A DNA stretch of 64,000 nucleotides, taken from contig KV419410.1 in assembly GCA_001630475.1 (NCBI GenBank), forward strand, positions 457,961 through 521,960, in the 5' to 3' direction. Position numbers and translations under genes: made by a program. The stretch comes from Sistotremastrum niveocremeum HHB9708. Taxonomy: Eukaryota > Basidiomycota > Agaricomycetes > Sistotremastrales > Sistotremastraceae. Shown here in pieces: positions 1 to 11,671 of this stretch; position 1 is the stretch's first letter; the number at the start of each line of letters is the position of its first letter. A model generated the notes under the pieces. The model searched no databases, had not been told where the DNA came from, and saw only the letters and a list, made by a program, of their open reading frames with translations.

Positions 1-43
1 CATTTCCTACGCTCCCACCGTTCCCAGAGCTCTACCTGTGAAG

Positions 44-2483
44 ATGACCGTCGTCTCTGCAGCTGCAAACCCTGAAGCTCATGGCATCATGGCCTTGGTC
101 GACCACAGTCGACCTTGGTACAAGAACCGCCGTATTGTCATCCTCAATTGCTGGATTTTCCTGCTGTGAGTCGATTCTCTCGATGCGTTTGGGCCGCTTG
201 TTAATCTCTCCCAGTTTGATCACTTCTACTGGCAATGGTTTCGATGGTACGAGCTTCTACTTCCCTTCCAACAACCTAATCTGATCATTATCTTCCAGGG
301 AGTATGATGAGTGAGTCTTGTAGCCATCGCAGCGATCTTGAAACGGCTCCTGACCTCCCTCCCCTAAAGACGGTCTCCAGAGTTTACCACAATGGGAGAA
401 GGCCTTCGATAACCCCAGCGGTGGAAAGGTATTTTTCTCCATTCTTACGCGCCGAGGTACCGGGCTGAGAATTTATGTATAGCTTGGTCTTCTTAACGCC
501 ATTCAGGTCAGTTTTTCCCAACAGTTGTGGCACTTCTTTCCGACTGACAAGCGCCCTAGAACATCGGTTCCATCGCCACCCTCCCCATTATCCCGTACAT
601 CAACGATGGTGTGGGCCGAAGGCTCACTGTCTTCATCGGTGCTCTCATCATGGTCGCCGCCACTGTCATCCAAACCGCTTCCCAATCCGTCGGCATGTTC
701 ATTGGCGCTCGTTTCCTGAGTAAGTACACTCTGAGCTTTTTTTCGACCTCAGACTAAGTTTGGAATAGTCGGATTCGGTCTTGGTATTGCCAGCAACGCT
801 GCTCCTATGTTGGTCACCGAAATTGCCTACCCCTCTCAGCGTGGCCCCCTTACCTCCGTCTACAACGCACTTTGGCCCGGTGGTGCCGTTGTGGCTGCCT
901 GGACTGTGAGCACTTCTACGCTTCGAAGAAGAATACTTGCTTACCCGATGTAGACCTATGGTTCTTTCCGTATTCAAAGCAGTTGGGCTTGGCGTCTTCC
1001 CTCAGCCATGCAAGCTCTGCCTTCCATCATCCAGGTTATCTTCATCATGTTTGGCCCCGAATCTCCTCGTTGGTTGATCGGCAAGGGCCGTGAACAAGAG
1101 GCCTTGGAGACTCTGGCATACTACCACGCCAATGGCAACAAGTAAGTTCTCATCAAGCTCCCTGCCGAGTGCAGTTACTCATCCATTTTTAGGGAAGATC
1201 CTCTTGTCGTCTACCAGATGGAAGAAATCAAGACCGCCATCCGTCTCGAGCGCGAGGTCAACGACAACGTCGGCTGGACCACTCTCTTCAGGACTCCCGG
1301 AAACAGACGTCGCTTCAGAGTCATCCTCGCCATCGCTTTCTTCTCTCAATGGAGTGGTAACGGTCTCGTCTCCTACTGTAAGAAGAGTTTCTTTATATTT
1401 TCCCATTGCATTTGGCTTACACGGAACGCTTAGACTTGAACAAGGTGTTCGATACCATCGGCAGTGAGTTTGACAGTATATGCGCTTCCCATTCGGTTTA
1501 TTGATCTATTTCTAGTAACCGACAGCAACACTCAGCTCTTGATCAACGCTTTCTTGAACATGTGGTCTCTCCTCTGGGCCGTCGGTGGTGGTCTCTTCTG
1601 TGATCGCTTCGGTCGTCGCACTCTGTTCCTCTGTTCAACGGCCGGCATGCTCCTCTTCTTCACCCTGCAGACCATCTGTAGTTCTCTCTACGCCCAGCAC
1701 GGGAAAAAAGCGGCCGGTGACGCTGTCATTCTTTGGATTTGTAAGCCTCGCCACTCAGCTATTTGAATCTGAATGCTAACTTCGAATAGTCTTGTTCGGA
1801 AGTGCATATGCTATTGCCTACTCTCCTCTCATCACATCGTGAGTGTTCTATTAAACTTCAATACCGCATTCGCTGATCCTCCGGTTTTACAGCTACACAT
1901 TGGAGATTCTGCCCTTCAATCTCCGTGCCAAGGGTTTCACTCTGTTCAGTTTCGCTGTGTCTCTTTCCTTGATCTTCAATCAGTACGTTGATTCATTATA
2001 TCGTTATTCTCTTCAACTCAGCCTTCGCTTAGATACGTCAACCCCATCGCCCTCAAGGCTCTCGGCTGGAAATACTACGTGAGTTAGACGTTTTGTGCTT
2101 CCACCTCATCATCTGATCATTATCTTCCAGATTTTCTACTGTGCTTGGGATGCCGTGGAACTTGTCTTCGTATACTTCTTCGTTATCGAGACCAAGAACG
2201 TTCGTACTTCCCATACATCTCATGAGCTCCCCCGCTAACCTATCCATTTTCTACAGCGATCACTCGAGGAAACTGCCATGTACGTATCATATCATTTGCC
2301 TCACTCAGCACATACTAATTCTACAATAGTCTCTTCGATGGTGAAGAGAGAGCCAGAGAACTCGCTATCGCTGCCGCCACCAAAGTCGGCATGGCCGAAA
2401 TCGGGACCGGAACACCCGACACCAGCTCCAAGGACGAGAAATTCTCCTTGCACCAGACCGAGGACGTCGCTCACATGTCCTAA
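44..2483 (+). CDS. MFS sugar transporter (lactose permease / hexose transporter type)
   Basis: Plasma-membrane sugar:proton symporter of the fungal sugar-porter family, closest in style to LAC12-like permeases. The spliced protein is about 540 residues with the 12-helix layout. Family motifs are visible: NGFDGSMMNG in helix 1, DGVGRR after helix 2, EIAYPSQRG, GPESPRWLIGKGRE before the central loop, TPGNRRRFR, DRFGRR, EILPFNLRAKGF and ETKNRSLEE at the C-terminus. The start is the first ATG, only 43 nt from the window edge, and the stop follows HMS. At least ten short introns are needed, for example the one ending just before GGAGTATGATGA. It is related to, but clearly diverged from, the transporters at 3.6 and 23.4 kb. 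The substrate (lactose, cellobiose, hexose or another sugar) cannot be decided from sequence. Upstream regulatory DNA is cut off by the window. Confidence 0.9.
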
Positions 2484-3635
2484 GCCTGCTCAGACCCTTC
2501 CTCTCTTCGCCCTTCTTCTTCCGGAGGATGCGGCTGTGACTGCGGTCCTGAGTATCGTGAAGGTCGCTTATGTATTACCTCTCAATTACTCTAGGAATAA
2601 CATTTATTATGTGGTGTAACTTTTCTCGAAAATGTACTGTGATGAATTTCATGAATGTGGTCGAATCTCATACTTGGCTTTTTGGCGTCTCGGACATACA
2701 CATAGCGTCTTAACTTCTGACTTCGAGACTGAAGAGTCTTGTTGAGTGGCTGACAGTACTATAATAAGGATAGAGCCTCGTGCTAGAGCCTCGACTTCTG
2801 AGTTTTCGAACTGTGGTCACACGAGCTGCATCGTCTAGCTTGAATCTGTTTCAGCTCTATGTTCGTACCTCAAAGGGATGAAACAAACACAAGTCCCTCC
2901 CACTCAAGCACCTCGCCGATCAATGACATCGCCTGCCGATCTCAGCGGCTGAAACCGTCGGGTTCGTATCGCCAGGCGAGTGGCGCGTCTGAGCCATTTC
3001 CTCTTCAAGTTACCGTCGCCGAAGCAAAGCGGGGTAAAGGATCCGGAGCTTGAAGGAGCTCTTGAAGGCTGGAGCGCGATACGTTAGTGAATGGTTTTAG
3101 GCTACATAATTTTCCGATGAATTGACTCATTTCAGAAGGGGCTGCAACGACGCGGAGTGAACCCTCTTAGGAACTCTCAGGGTTTCAAATCGAAGCTCAT
3201 TGAGTTTGGATGAGACGAGATCATACATCAATTATCATCGAGCTCATAACGCACTACGGATGAATATCGGACGGATAAAGTTCGGAACATTGCGCTGTCC
3301 CGCTCATCCCACTTCGCAAGCGCTCCTGTAGTAGGGGACGTCAACTTCGAAGATTGGCTCGGCCTCATAGTGTGTGAGATAAAATCGAATAAATTGTTGA
3401 GTAAATTTACGTATAAGGAACGAGCACTTCGTTGCCATCACGGTACAAAAAATATCACAACCAAATACTACAGAAACAAGAGAAAGAAACCAGGGCCACA
3501 GAAAGGGGCAAGATCCACATAGCAGGCACGAGACGAGACGACCGAATATTCAGCGGAAAACTGGACTCGAACGTGAGATGCCGTGCAGTTAGTTTTAGGG
3601 GGAGTAGGTAGTGAGGAGGAAGAGGAATGGTCCAC
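2484..3635. other. Intergenic, convergent 3' flanks
   Basis: This stretch separates two convergent transporter genes. It is AT-richer than the genes and has scattered AATAA-type signals near 2600, 2760 and 3390 that may serve in 3'-end formation. Short open frames around 2859-3053 show no family motif and no splice-consistent extension. I see no gene here. Confidence 0.5.
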
Positions 3636-5876
3636 TTAGACAGCGGATGAAGCCGACGATGCCAGAGATTCCGTGCGATCCAATGATGGATCCGATTTTC
3701 TCATTTTATCCATATTCGCTCGCGCATGGGCGTCTAGCCGTGAGCGGAGTTGCTGTGACTGGATCTCATTGAGAGTGTGCGTCGCTGCTTCATTACCAAG
3801 TTGTTGTAATTCCATGGCAGGCTGGTCGCCATCGAAGAGTGCTGCGGTTTCTTCTAAAGTTCGACATCTTGTTTCGATGACGAATTTGTAGACGAAGGCA
3901 AGCTGTGGAAAAGTTCGCTTAGCGGGTGGGGAAGAATGGACAAGGTGGGAAAATGACGCACCTCGAAGAAGAGCCAGATACAGTAAACAATGTAGTAGTG
4001 CCAGGATATTCTATCCAAGGCCACTGGGTTCACGAATTGATTGAATGCCAGTGAGAGACAGACGACGAGATTCTGAAACGGGGAGAGATGAGCCAGGACG
4101 GCGCGCAGCAGGTGGCCATACGTACCATAACCGCGAAACCCTTAGCGCGGATGTTGAAGGGCAGAATCTCGATCGAGTACACCACGAGGAGGGGTGTGTA
4201 GGCCAGATCGTACGACAGATAGAATACGAAGATGAGAAATATTGTCGCTACACAAGAATGCCGTAAGTCGAAGAAGTTCTCCGATCGAGTCCGAAAACCA
4301 TACCTTTGCCAGCTGACTTGTTGTTGTCTGTGTTCCATAATGCTGTCGTCAGCGTCCACATACAGAAGGCTGGGGAAAAGCGTTAAAATCAATGACGCTC
4401 GCTATGCAAATGAAACGCTTACAGATGAGCATCCCGATATTCGAAGCCAAGAACAGCTTCCGTCTTCCCACACGCTCCACTAGCAAGGAAGCATTGATGG
4501 CGACGATGAAGTTGAATATCTGCAGCGCTCCGTTGATCTGGGATCGTGTGCCGGCGTTGTCAACGCCGACACCTTCCAAGACAAGGTTGATGTAGTAAGA
4601 GACAAGACCGTTCCCACTGCGATGTTTTGCGTCAGCGTCGGCGCCAAAAATATTGAAGCAGAAAGACAGTACCTCCACTGAGAAAAGAGGGCGATAGCAA
4701 TAACGATGCGCATGCGCTTTCGATTACCAGGTGTCGAAAAGAGACTCAGATAACTGATACTTTTCGCCAAATCTCTCTCTATTCTGAGCGCCTGCTGAAT
4801 CTGCGCGACTTCGAATGCGACGAGCGGATCTAAGACATCGCTGCCATTCGCATGGTATTTTGCAAGAATTCTGCGCGCTTCGTCGATCCGCCCTCGACTG
4901 ATAAGCCATCGAGGACTTTCGGGGACGAACCACACGACCACCATTTGTAGGAGCGACGGTGCGGCTTGAACGACGGAAGGAATGCGCCAAGCCCATGAAC
5001 TTTGTTCCTGGCTGGCGTACACGGCATAGCAAGCCCAAGCGGCGAGAACAGACCCCAGGTACCAGATGGAGTTGTACATGGCGGTGATTTGACCTCGCTG
5101 AAGGCAGAAAATCAATATGGATACTCTATAGGGCAGAGCTGCGGATCTGACCTGAGTGGGATAGGCCAGTTCTGATATCAGCAAAGGTGCTGCATTTAGA
5201 GCCGTGTTTAGGCCAAAGCCAACTATGATAGAGATGAGGGGAATCCATTGTCAAGTTAACAAAGAATACGCACTGATGCCTCTCGCTGCGATGAATTCAG
5301 GCACCCCTGTCGTCGTCGACTGCATCGCCACACCTGCAAGCATGATCGTGGATCCAACAAACAGCGCTCTCCGTCGTCCAAGACCATCGCTGATGAACGG
5401 TGCTATTGGAAGAGCCTAGGGTCCAGGATCAAGACGATCGCAGAGAAGAGAACCCCACATCGTCGCTTACCAATAAGGCCCCGATGTTTTGTGCAGACGT
5501 CATAAAACCTGCAGGACGTTCAGAATGTCGATAGCTTGAAGAAAGGTGGTACATACCTATGGTGATGCCGCCTGGATGATGAAAATATGTCTCCCAGTCT
5601 GGTAAAATCATGAGGCCTACGGCGTTTGTGAGCAACGGCAGTCTTCGGTATAGGGATATGAGCCTACCATTAAGCACAGAACTATCGAATCCGTTGATAG
5701 CGGCGGTGAGAAGGGGCAATGCGAGACACAGGTTGAGCATAAAGATGCCTTGAGATGAGAAGCAATAAATGAACAGTCTGAGCGCGAGCGGGGTCAGTGT
5801 GCTCACCATGGTTCCTCCACCACGGGCCTCGGTGGACGAGGTCGACGACAGCGAGCCATTTTGGAGGTTCGACCAT
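3636..5876 (-). CDS. MFS sugar transporter, copy A
   Basis: Sugar-porter family transporter of about 540 residues. It begins MVEPPKWLAVVDLVHRGPWW, and an intron interrupts the codon after RNH. Helix 1 carries INGFDSSVLNG. Later motifs are ELAYPTQRGQ, VPESPRWLISRGRIDEARR, TPGNRKRMR, FSQWSGNGL, VGRRKLFL, EILPFNIRAKGFAVM and ETRCRTLEETAALFDG, ending ASSASSAV. The chosen start matches that of copy B at 23435, which has the same VDLVHRGPWWRNHG block. All exons stay open when spliced, so it looks intact. It lies tail to head with the aminotransferase at 6764-8762 (same strand, 887 nt apart), and both genes have a close paralogue at 23-31 kb. Sugar uptake is inferred from the family; the actual substrate is unknown. 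Confidence 0.9.
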
Positions 5877-6763
5877 GGCTGGTGGGTTGAGGTTGAAGCA
5901 GGCAGAGAGCGAAAGAGGAGGCGGAAATTGAGCAGAGGGGACGGTCATGAGTCTCTTTAGTCTTCCGGCCGTGAGAAGAACTGCCCTGGCCAAAAGCGAA
6001 ACATCTGTCACACGGCATTTCCTAATCGGGAAACGTAATCGCCGATAACCGCGAGATTCCACGCTTCGATCGCTTCGAATAATGTGGGGTCACGGAAGAT
6101 CCCGATTGGACGTGTCTTCTTTCTCCCAATTATACAGTGAATTGCGTCTATTTTGTCCGCTTCTTCGCAAGTTGCGGTTCGACTATCATCGTCTTCCCAT
6201 CCTGCGTTCACAGTGGCGAATATTTCTTGTATTTTCTGGTCATACGAGCGCGGGGCCAGTTACTTGGCAAACGGCTCAGGGTCGCGGCGTCGCGCAGATC
6301 CTGCTCACCTGATCCCATGACAGCGCAGACTCGCATTATTTAGCCCCGATTGCCCTTCACAACCTGGCAGACGCCGACGGGTTCGATCATGCACACAACC
6401 AACCCAAATATATCTGTTATTTGTCTGGCGGCGATCATATTCTAGGTTGCCTGAGTTTTGATCGGATGTTAAGACTTGGTCTGACGTTGCGAAGGTACTT
6501 TTTCCCTGACCGCTGACCACCCCGTTTCACGCGAACCCTTGATCTTTATTTCACATTGAAAATTTTGTACGAGCTAACAGCTTGCGAACTAAAGTAACGA
6601 GTGCTAACTTAGGTAAGGAAGATGAGGATAAAGTCGAAAGATGTACTAATAAACTGTAGAGTAGAACGAACGAATAGTAGTGGTTGAAATAAGCAATAAA
6701 AAGACAAGACTTGAAGTAAATTTGAGAAAGAGCCGAATCGCTTAGTTAGTTAGTACTAGTCAG
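5877..6763. other. Promoter of transporter copy A and 3' flank of aminotransferase A
   Basis: No gene is seen. Next to the transporter start the sense strand is pyrimidine-rich (about 5890-5960), as is common before fungal start codons, and a similar C/T-rich tract precedes copy B. The 6560-6764 part is A-rich and probably holds the 3' untranslated region of the aminotransferase. Confidence 0.45.
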
Positions 6764-8762
6764 TTAGAAGAACAGTTCCTGTTGTGCCTCGCGAACGACA
6801 CCAGCAAGTCTTCGACAAGCTTCGTCCATATCCTCTGCACTAACCAACGAAAATGAGACTCGCACATACGAGTTGACGCGCTCCAAAGGGAACGCAACGA
6901 CGCCTGGTAAAGCCAGTACGCCCGCCTCGAAAGCTTTAGTTCGGATGAGCTGATCCGAGTCGGGCTCGTCGCAGTTCTGAGCCGGGGGGATCAGTAGACG
7001 GAACCTTTTTAGAATTGCGTTAGACTAGTCTCAGATAGTACGATGACGAACTCACCATATAAACATGCCGGCCTCTGGGACTGTCCATTGAGCCAGACCG
7101 GTTAGATGACGTTCCATAGCTGCAACGAAGATGTCACGTCGCTCCTTGTAGAAAGCAGCCACGTTTGCGGTGTGTGCGTAGAAGCCCTCGTATCCCCATG
7201 ATTGGAGAATGGCAAGGCAAACGGCTTGCGAGAACGAAGGAGGTTGAAGGTTTGATATGGCAGTCTGAATGGATAAATTCAGGAGCGGAAGGCAAGACAA
7301 TGACGAGACGAACCTGCATGTCAATGCACTTTAAAATCTTTAGAGGGCCGGTGACAAAGCCCAGGCGGAATCCACTGGAGATGATCTTTGAGAGACTGTC
7401 GAACCGGATGACTCTTCCAGCCGGCGCCGAACGCTCGTAAGATTCTAGGGTGAAGTATGATGGGGGACGAGCAGCTTGTCCGTAATAGAGGTAGTAATAA
7501 GGGTCGTCTGAAAAGAGTGAGACGATCGATCACAAGCTTTAAACAAACAGGACATACCTTCCAAGATGAGGAAGTTGTGCTTGCGAGCCAAGGACAAAAC
7601 GTCCAGTCGCCTCTTAGTAGTCGCAGTGAAACCCGTAGGATTGCTGCCGACCTGGATACATACTGTCAAGTTGGATACCCCGCGAGACAAAGCACGACTT
7701 ACAGGAATGGTGTAGAGCAGTTTAGGCTTGGGCATGGAAGGGTCCCAGTTATCCAAAACCTGTTCCATGGCGCCAGGACGAAGGCCCTTGGAATCCGTAG
7801 GGATCTCTGAAAGAAATATTCACGAAACGGTCGAGACCATTCAACAGAGAGCTAACCTATGATATTGATGTTCATGGATTGGAACAGTGGCACGATTCCC
7901 CTAAATTCACGTATTAGACGTCGTAGAACGGACTCCGCTCTTCACTCACGGATACGCAGGAGTTTCGACGAAAACACTGTCTCCTTCATTCAGAAGAGCA
8001 CTAATGCACTGGCCGTTGTCTCAGAATTGCTTCTTCGGAAGTAAATATTTGAGGATGACTTACCTTCTGGATGACGTCCTGACTCCCAACACCCATGCTC
8101 ACCCTCCACCCTTCCGAGGGTTTCCTTCCGTGACTTCTTTCCTGTAAGCCAGTGATCCAAGAAACCATCTCCGGTAGTCCAGAAGTAAGGTTATATTGAA
8201 GGCCTTGATTGAGGGCATTTCCTTCAAGCTTGATAGTCTTGGATTCTGCTGGATTGAGAGGAGAACGAGTTTGGAATGATAGTGATGTTATAGGGAATGT
8301 CGTTGGGTTTGGTTTGCCGGCGAGGAGGGAGATGACACCGGGTGTTTTCTCTAGAGGCTGCAAGAACCGCACTACACGATGGAACGATTAGTGTTTCTAG
8401 GATCTTATGGATAGGTGGCACCGACGTTGACTTGGCTTTCGTCTCTTGGCGCTGTCCGACAAGAATTGATCATAAAAGTCGTCTGGCAGGACTTCTAGAG
8501 GAAGGTCGACATATTGACCCTTGAGACCATTTTCGACTTTAAGCAATGCAGGATCTGCTCTAGCCTTGCTGAACGTGCTCGATATGCCATTTTGGACACC
8601 AACGTCGTTCTGAGAAGCGAGAAGAAAAATTTGAGCGTCAGTGTGAACAATAGGAAAGCGTGACCCAACGCAGCGGAGACAACTTACGTTCTTAGTCGCC
8701 TTCAAAGGGCTGGGAGTGGCGAACGACCTGGCGGATGAATGGTCTGTGTAGGGGACGGGCAT
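6764..8762 (-). CDS. PLP-dependent class I/II aminotransferase, copy A (Aro8 / aminoadipate type)
   Basis: Fold-type I aminotransferase of the ARO8 / kynurenine-alpha-aminoadipate aminotransferase group. These enzymes move amino groups between aromatic amino acids or 2-aminoadipate and 2-oxoglutarate. The protein begins MPVPYTDHSSAR and ends EAQQELFF. Visible family features are LPLEVLPDDFYDQFLS near the N-terminus, TPGVISLLAGKPNPTTFPI, LQYNLTSGLPEMVSWI, VGSNPTGFTATTKRRLDVL, the PLP-lysine region FDSLSKIISSGFRLGF, LAQWTVPEAGMFIW and a C-terminal RVSFSLVSAEDMDEA block. About eight introns are needed. It is a full-length close paralogue of the gene at 28784-30647. The first 25 residues (up to LKATKN) differ from copy B, so exon 1 has diverged. 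The exact substrate is not predictable from this alone. Confidence 0.88.
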
Positions 8763-9356
8763 GGTGGGGTGAAAATGGGGGTGGCTGATGGGACATGGGG
8801 GAAAGAGATTATATATGTCCAACAAAAAGAACAACGGAGTCAGACATTTGCTAATTTGGTTCCTGAAAGAGAATGTAGCCGAAGCCACAGATCAAGATCC
8901 AGATCTGAAACAACAAACTCTAATTTGCTTTGTTCTCTCTCAACTTCGAACATCTCACTTCAGAACATGTCTCGACTTGTACTTATGTTTTATTTGTCTC
9001 GAAAATTCCGTCCCGTCCTCTAAATACTTAAATCTGGCGACTTTGAATCGAGTTGAATCGTTGGATCTGACCATAAACGAGCTTCTCTGTTTACCCTGCA
9101 AGCGAGCCCTTCTCTTGGAACCTGAGCATGCTCTGCCCTATTTCCGATGGCCCATAGATCATCAAGATCCTCTTGCTTTATGCTTTGCCATTGGCCGAAG
9201 CAATTGTGCCGGCTTTCCTCATCCATCAGTGTTCCTGTGGCACAGGGTCTTTTGACCCCGACTCCCTTACTTCCCCGTACAATTCGGACAGATTTTTTTA
9301 TTGTTGACCAGGACTGTGGCCTATACTAGGTACATCAGACCGAATGTTACTGCTGT
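8763..9356. other. Intergenic between aminotransferase A and the PITH gene
   Basis: This holds the upstream region of the aminotransferase and the 3' flank of the PITH-domain gene, both on the minus strand. Plus-strand open frames (8788-9255) overlap each other and carry no recognisable motif. I see nothing that supports a gene. Confidence 0.4.
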
Positions 9357-10296
9357 TCAAGTTTGTGGGGTGCTGAAACTCCCATCCGTCCCTTGAATCT
9401 TCGTATGGTCGGCCAGATTCGCTGTGGCCTCATATACCGTAATCACAGGATCCTCCTTCCTCTTAATTTTCATGACGTGACGATCAATATTCCTTGTCTG
9501 ATTAGAAGAAAGCCACACTCACTTCTGTCCAGATGCCACGGAAGGCAACATAATACAGCCGAACAGAATCGGCCCCTTGAGAGCTCGGAAAGAACAATGT
9601 GATCGAGGAGACATTTGGAAATTTAGCTGCCCTAAGATTACGGCATGAATTTTGCCCTCGAGTCAGTATAAGCCATGCATCATTTCACTTTACTGTGTAT
9701 TCTCCAACATCGCGACTTTGAACGATCTCGAATTCCTGAACTGGGGGTTTGGAGGCAATATCGTCGAAATCCAAATTCTCGGCATTGGAGAGCTTCGAGA
9801 AGAGTATGAGGAACAAACCCTATGCAGGGTAGTAGTGACAGTTCGACTTGCCACGCAAACTTTGCTAGGCGTCTGATCCCCCGGTCCGGTCTTCAATAAG
9901 ATCGAGAGCAGTTTTACAGAACCGGTGAAGGGGACATGGAGAATCCTGAGTGGACTGCGGTCAGAACCATCCGGTCCCAGGGCAAGACATGGACCCACAA
10001 CTGATCGTCAGCATCAGACTCGAGATACTGCCATCGTCCATGAATGCACGAGTGCGTGTGATATAAGAGAGCAGGCAGACCTCCTCTTCGTCTAATCGTT
10101 GATGCCATGGTTTGCATACTTTTACAGGAGAAGGCACCGTCGCGTTGAGCGCCACCACATTAGATTGATCGATTTTCGAGAACAGGTTATCAGACGATCC
10201 GCCTTCAGCGCTGGCGTGGTCGTGGTCGTGATCATGGCCTCCGTGTCCATGATCGTGATGTTCGTCAGCGCAATTATGATCGTGGTTGTGGGACAT
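9357..10296 (-). CDS. PITH domain-containing protein with His-rich N-terminus
   Basis: About 200 residues after removal of four or so introns. The N-terminus has 11 histidines in the first 27 residues, a pattern also seen in animal PITHD1 (which begins MSHGHSHG). The PITH domain follows: LFSKIDQSNVVALNA, KPWHQRLDEEE then YLESDADDQL, the hallmark VPFTGSVKLLSILLKTG, FPNVSSITLFFPSS, and YYVAFRGIWTE near the end. The C-terminus is IQGTDGSFSTPQT. PITH is a beta-sandwich found in proteasome-interacting thioredoxin; here it stands alone without the thioredoxin part, as in PITHD1. The molecular role in fungi is not established; a link to the 26S proteasome is inferred from the domain only. It lies 505 nt downstream of APC10, on the same strand. 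Confidence 0.85.
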
Positions 10297-10800
10297 TTTG
10301 CAAGTGAATGCCAGTAAAGAGATGAAGTAATGCACGTGAATATCTTGGAGCTATAAAGGGAACCAAACACAGGCCAAACAATCCTCGACTTTGTTCTGCT
10401 TCCGCCTCCTCGCCAGCCTTTTTATGTGAGCTCATGCTCCTTCCCCTCCGTATTGTGAGTTGTTCATTCCATATCTTTCTTCATGATGGTACTTGTAATT
10501 TGCGTTCGATTGGTTGTCCTCGCATAGGGGTGCGCTTGCCGGCGCATCCTGAGGCAGCCCTATGAGACCACTTCTTTTCTTGCTGATATACTTTCTATAT
10601 GTTTCCTCTCTCTTCTACAGATTGCTCATTCTTGTCTTTCAGGTGACCCGTTCCATCAGCCACAACTAGACGGAATTGGTGCTGACTAGCTAGGAAGTAT
10701 GAACAACCTGATACATTCTGCCGTACACAACTTGCCTGCTTATAATACACTACGTTCTTTGACCTGCACTACTCATGCCATATGCCCTCTACGTCTGATT
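10297..10800. other. Intergenic, PITH promoter and APC10 3' flank
   Basis: No conserved coding signal is seen. A short plus-strand frame at 10699-10896 overlaps the last APC10 exon in antisense and looks accidental. The region just above 10320 should contain the PITH gene promoter. Confidence 0.4.
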
Positions 10801-11623
10801 CTATCTGATGCTTTCGTACATCTTGAACGCGCGACTCGTGAAAGGGAAATGATCGTCATCGTCAATTTGCTCGCTGGAGGATTTTTAAATTTATGAACAA
10901 TCAGAATCCGATGCATTGCACTCACTTGACTGGACCCAGTATTCTCAGTCCCCTGACATGCGTATCCTTGCCATTCATATGGTTCCCCATGATCACGACT
11001 TGTACCACGAATACATGTAGTGGCTTGCTGTGTGACAGGTCAGACTGGGAATAAAAGAACTCGGCAGGACATCTCACCAGGTATCTCCATCCTCCGTGGG
11101 TTCTGAAGAGATGTCAAATGCGATCCAAGAGTTGGGTTTCTCAAACGAGACCATTCGAACATCTTGCATCTCGTTCAAGCTCGTTCCCGCGCGAACACAG
11201 ACGGTGGACGGCGTATACGAATCATCACGGTCAAATGAAAGATGTAGAGCCAGTTTCTACACGCGAATATTTAGATTACAGACTGACTGTGGACGCATAG
11301 GAGGATGCTCACTTGAATGGCGACCCGTCTAGGAAATTGCACGGTGATGAAGTGAGGCTGGGGACCATCTGAACTGTCTTTTTCGCTCTAAAGCGCCTTC
11401 ATGTCACATTCAAGGACGCAGACGTACTGCCAGAACGTATCAGGATCGTTGTCTTGCAAACACTGTGCCCCGAATCCGTATTTATACGACGAAACCGACC
11501 ATTTGCCCAGGTGCCCGATATCAGGGAATTGAGGTGGCACTACAGTTATTTCGTTATTTCACTTTCTGGAGACTAGATGGTGCTCGTACCTGGGCCAGGA
11601 GCAGCTACCTCTGTCTTGGACAT
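10801..11623 (-). CDS. APC10: Anaphase-promoting complex subunit APC10/DOC1
   Basis: DOC-domain subunit of the APC/C ubiquitin ligase; with the CDC20/CDH1 co-activators it forms the degron receptor and promotes processive ubiquitination in the nucleus. The spliced protein is about 185 residues, the usual length for a minimal APC10. Diagnostic blocks are IGHLGKWSVSSYKYGFG, LQDNDPDTFWQSDGPQPH, the beta-strand FITVQFPRR, DDSYTPSTVCVRAG, MGNHMNGKDTHVRGLRI and the C-terminal MYESIR. That Ile-Arg tail is the conserved anchor onto the TPR subunits. At least five short introns are needed, one directly after MSKTEVAAPGP. The start codon is 24 to 48 nt from that of the divergent deaminase gene, so both share one very small promoter. 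Confidence 0.92.
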
Positions 11624-11671
11624 GGCTGATCGAGTTGATCGAGTCGAATGTTAGCCGGTGCTTGCCGAACA
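11624..11671. promoter_or_regulatory. Minimal divergent promoter between APC10 and the deaminase gene
   Basis: Only 24 nt separate the APC10 start (11623, minus) from the first possible ATG of the plus-strand deaminase (11648), or 48 nt from the second in-frame ATG (11672). The 5' untranslated regions must be very short or overlap. A GATCGAGTTGATCGAGT direct repeat lies just beside the APC10 start. Confidence 0.55.
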
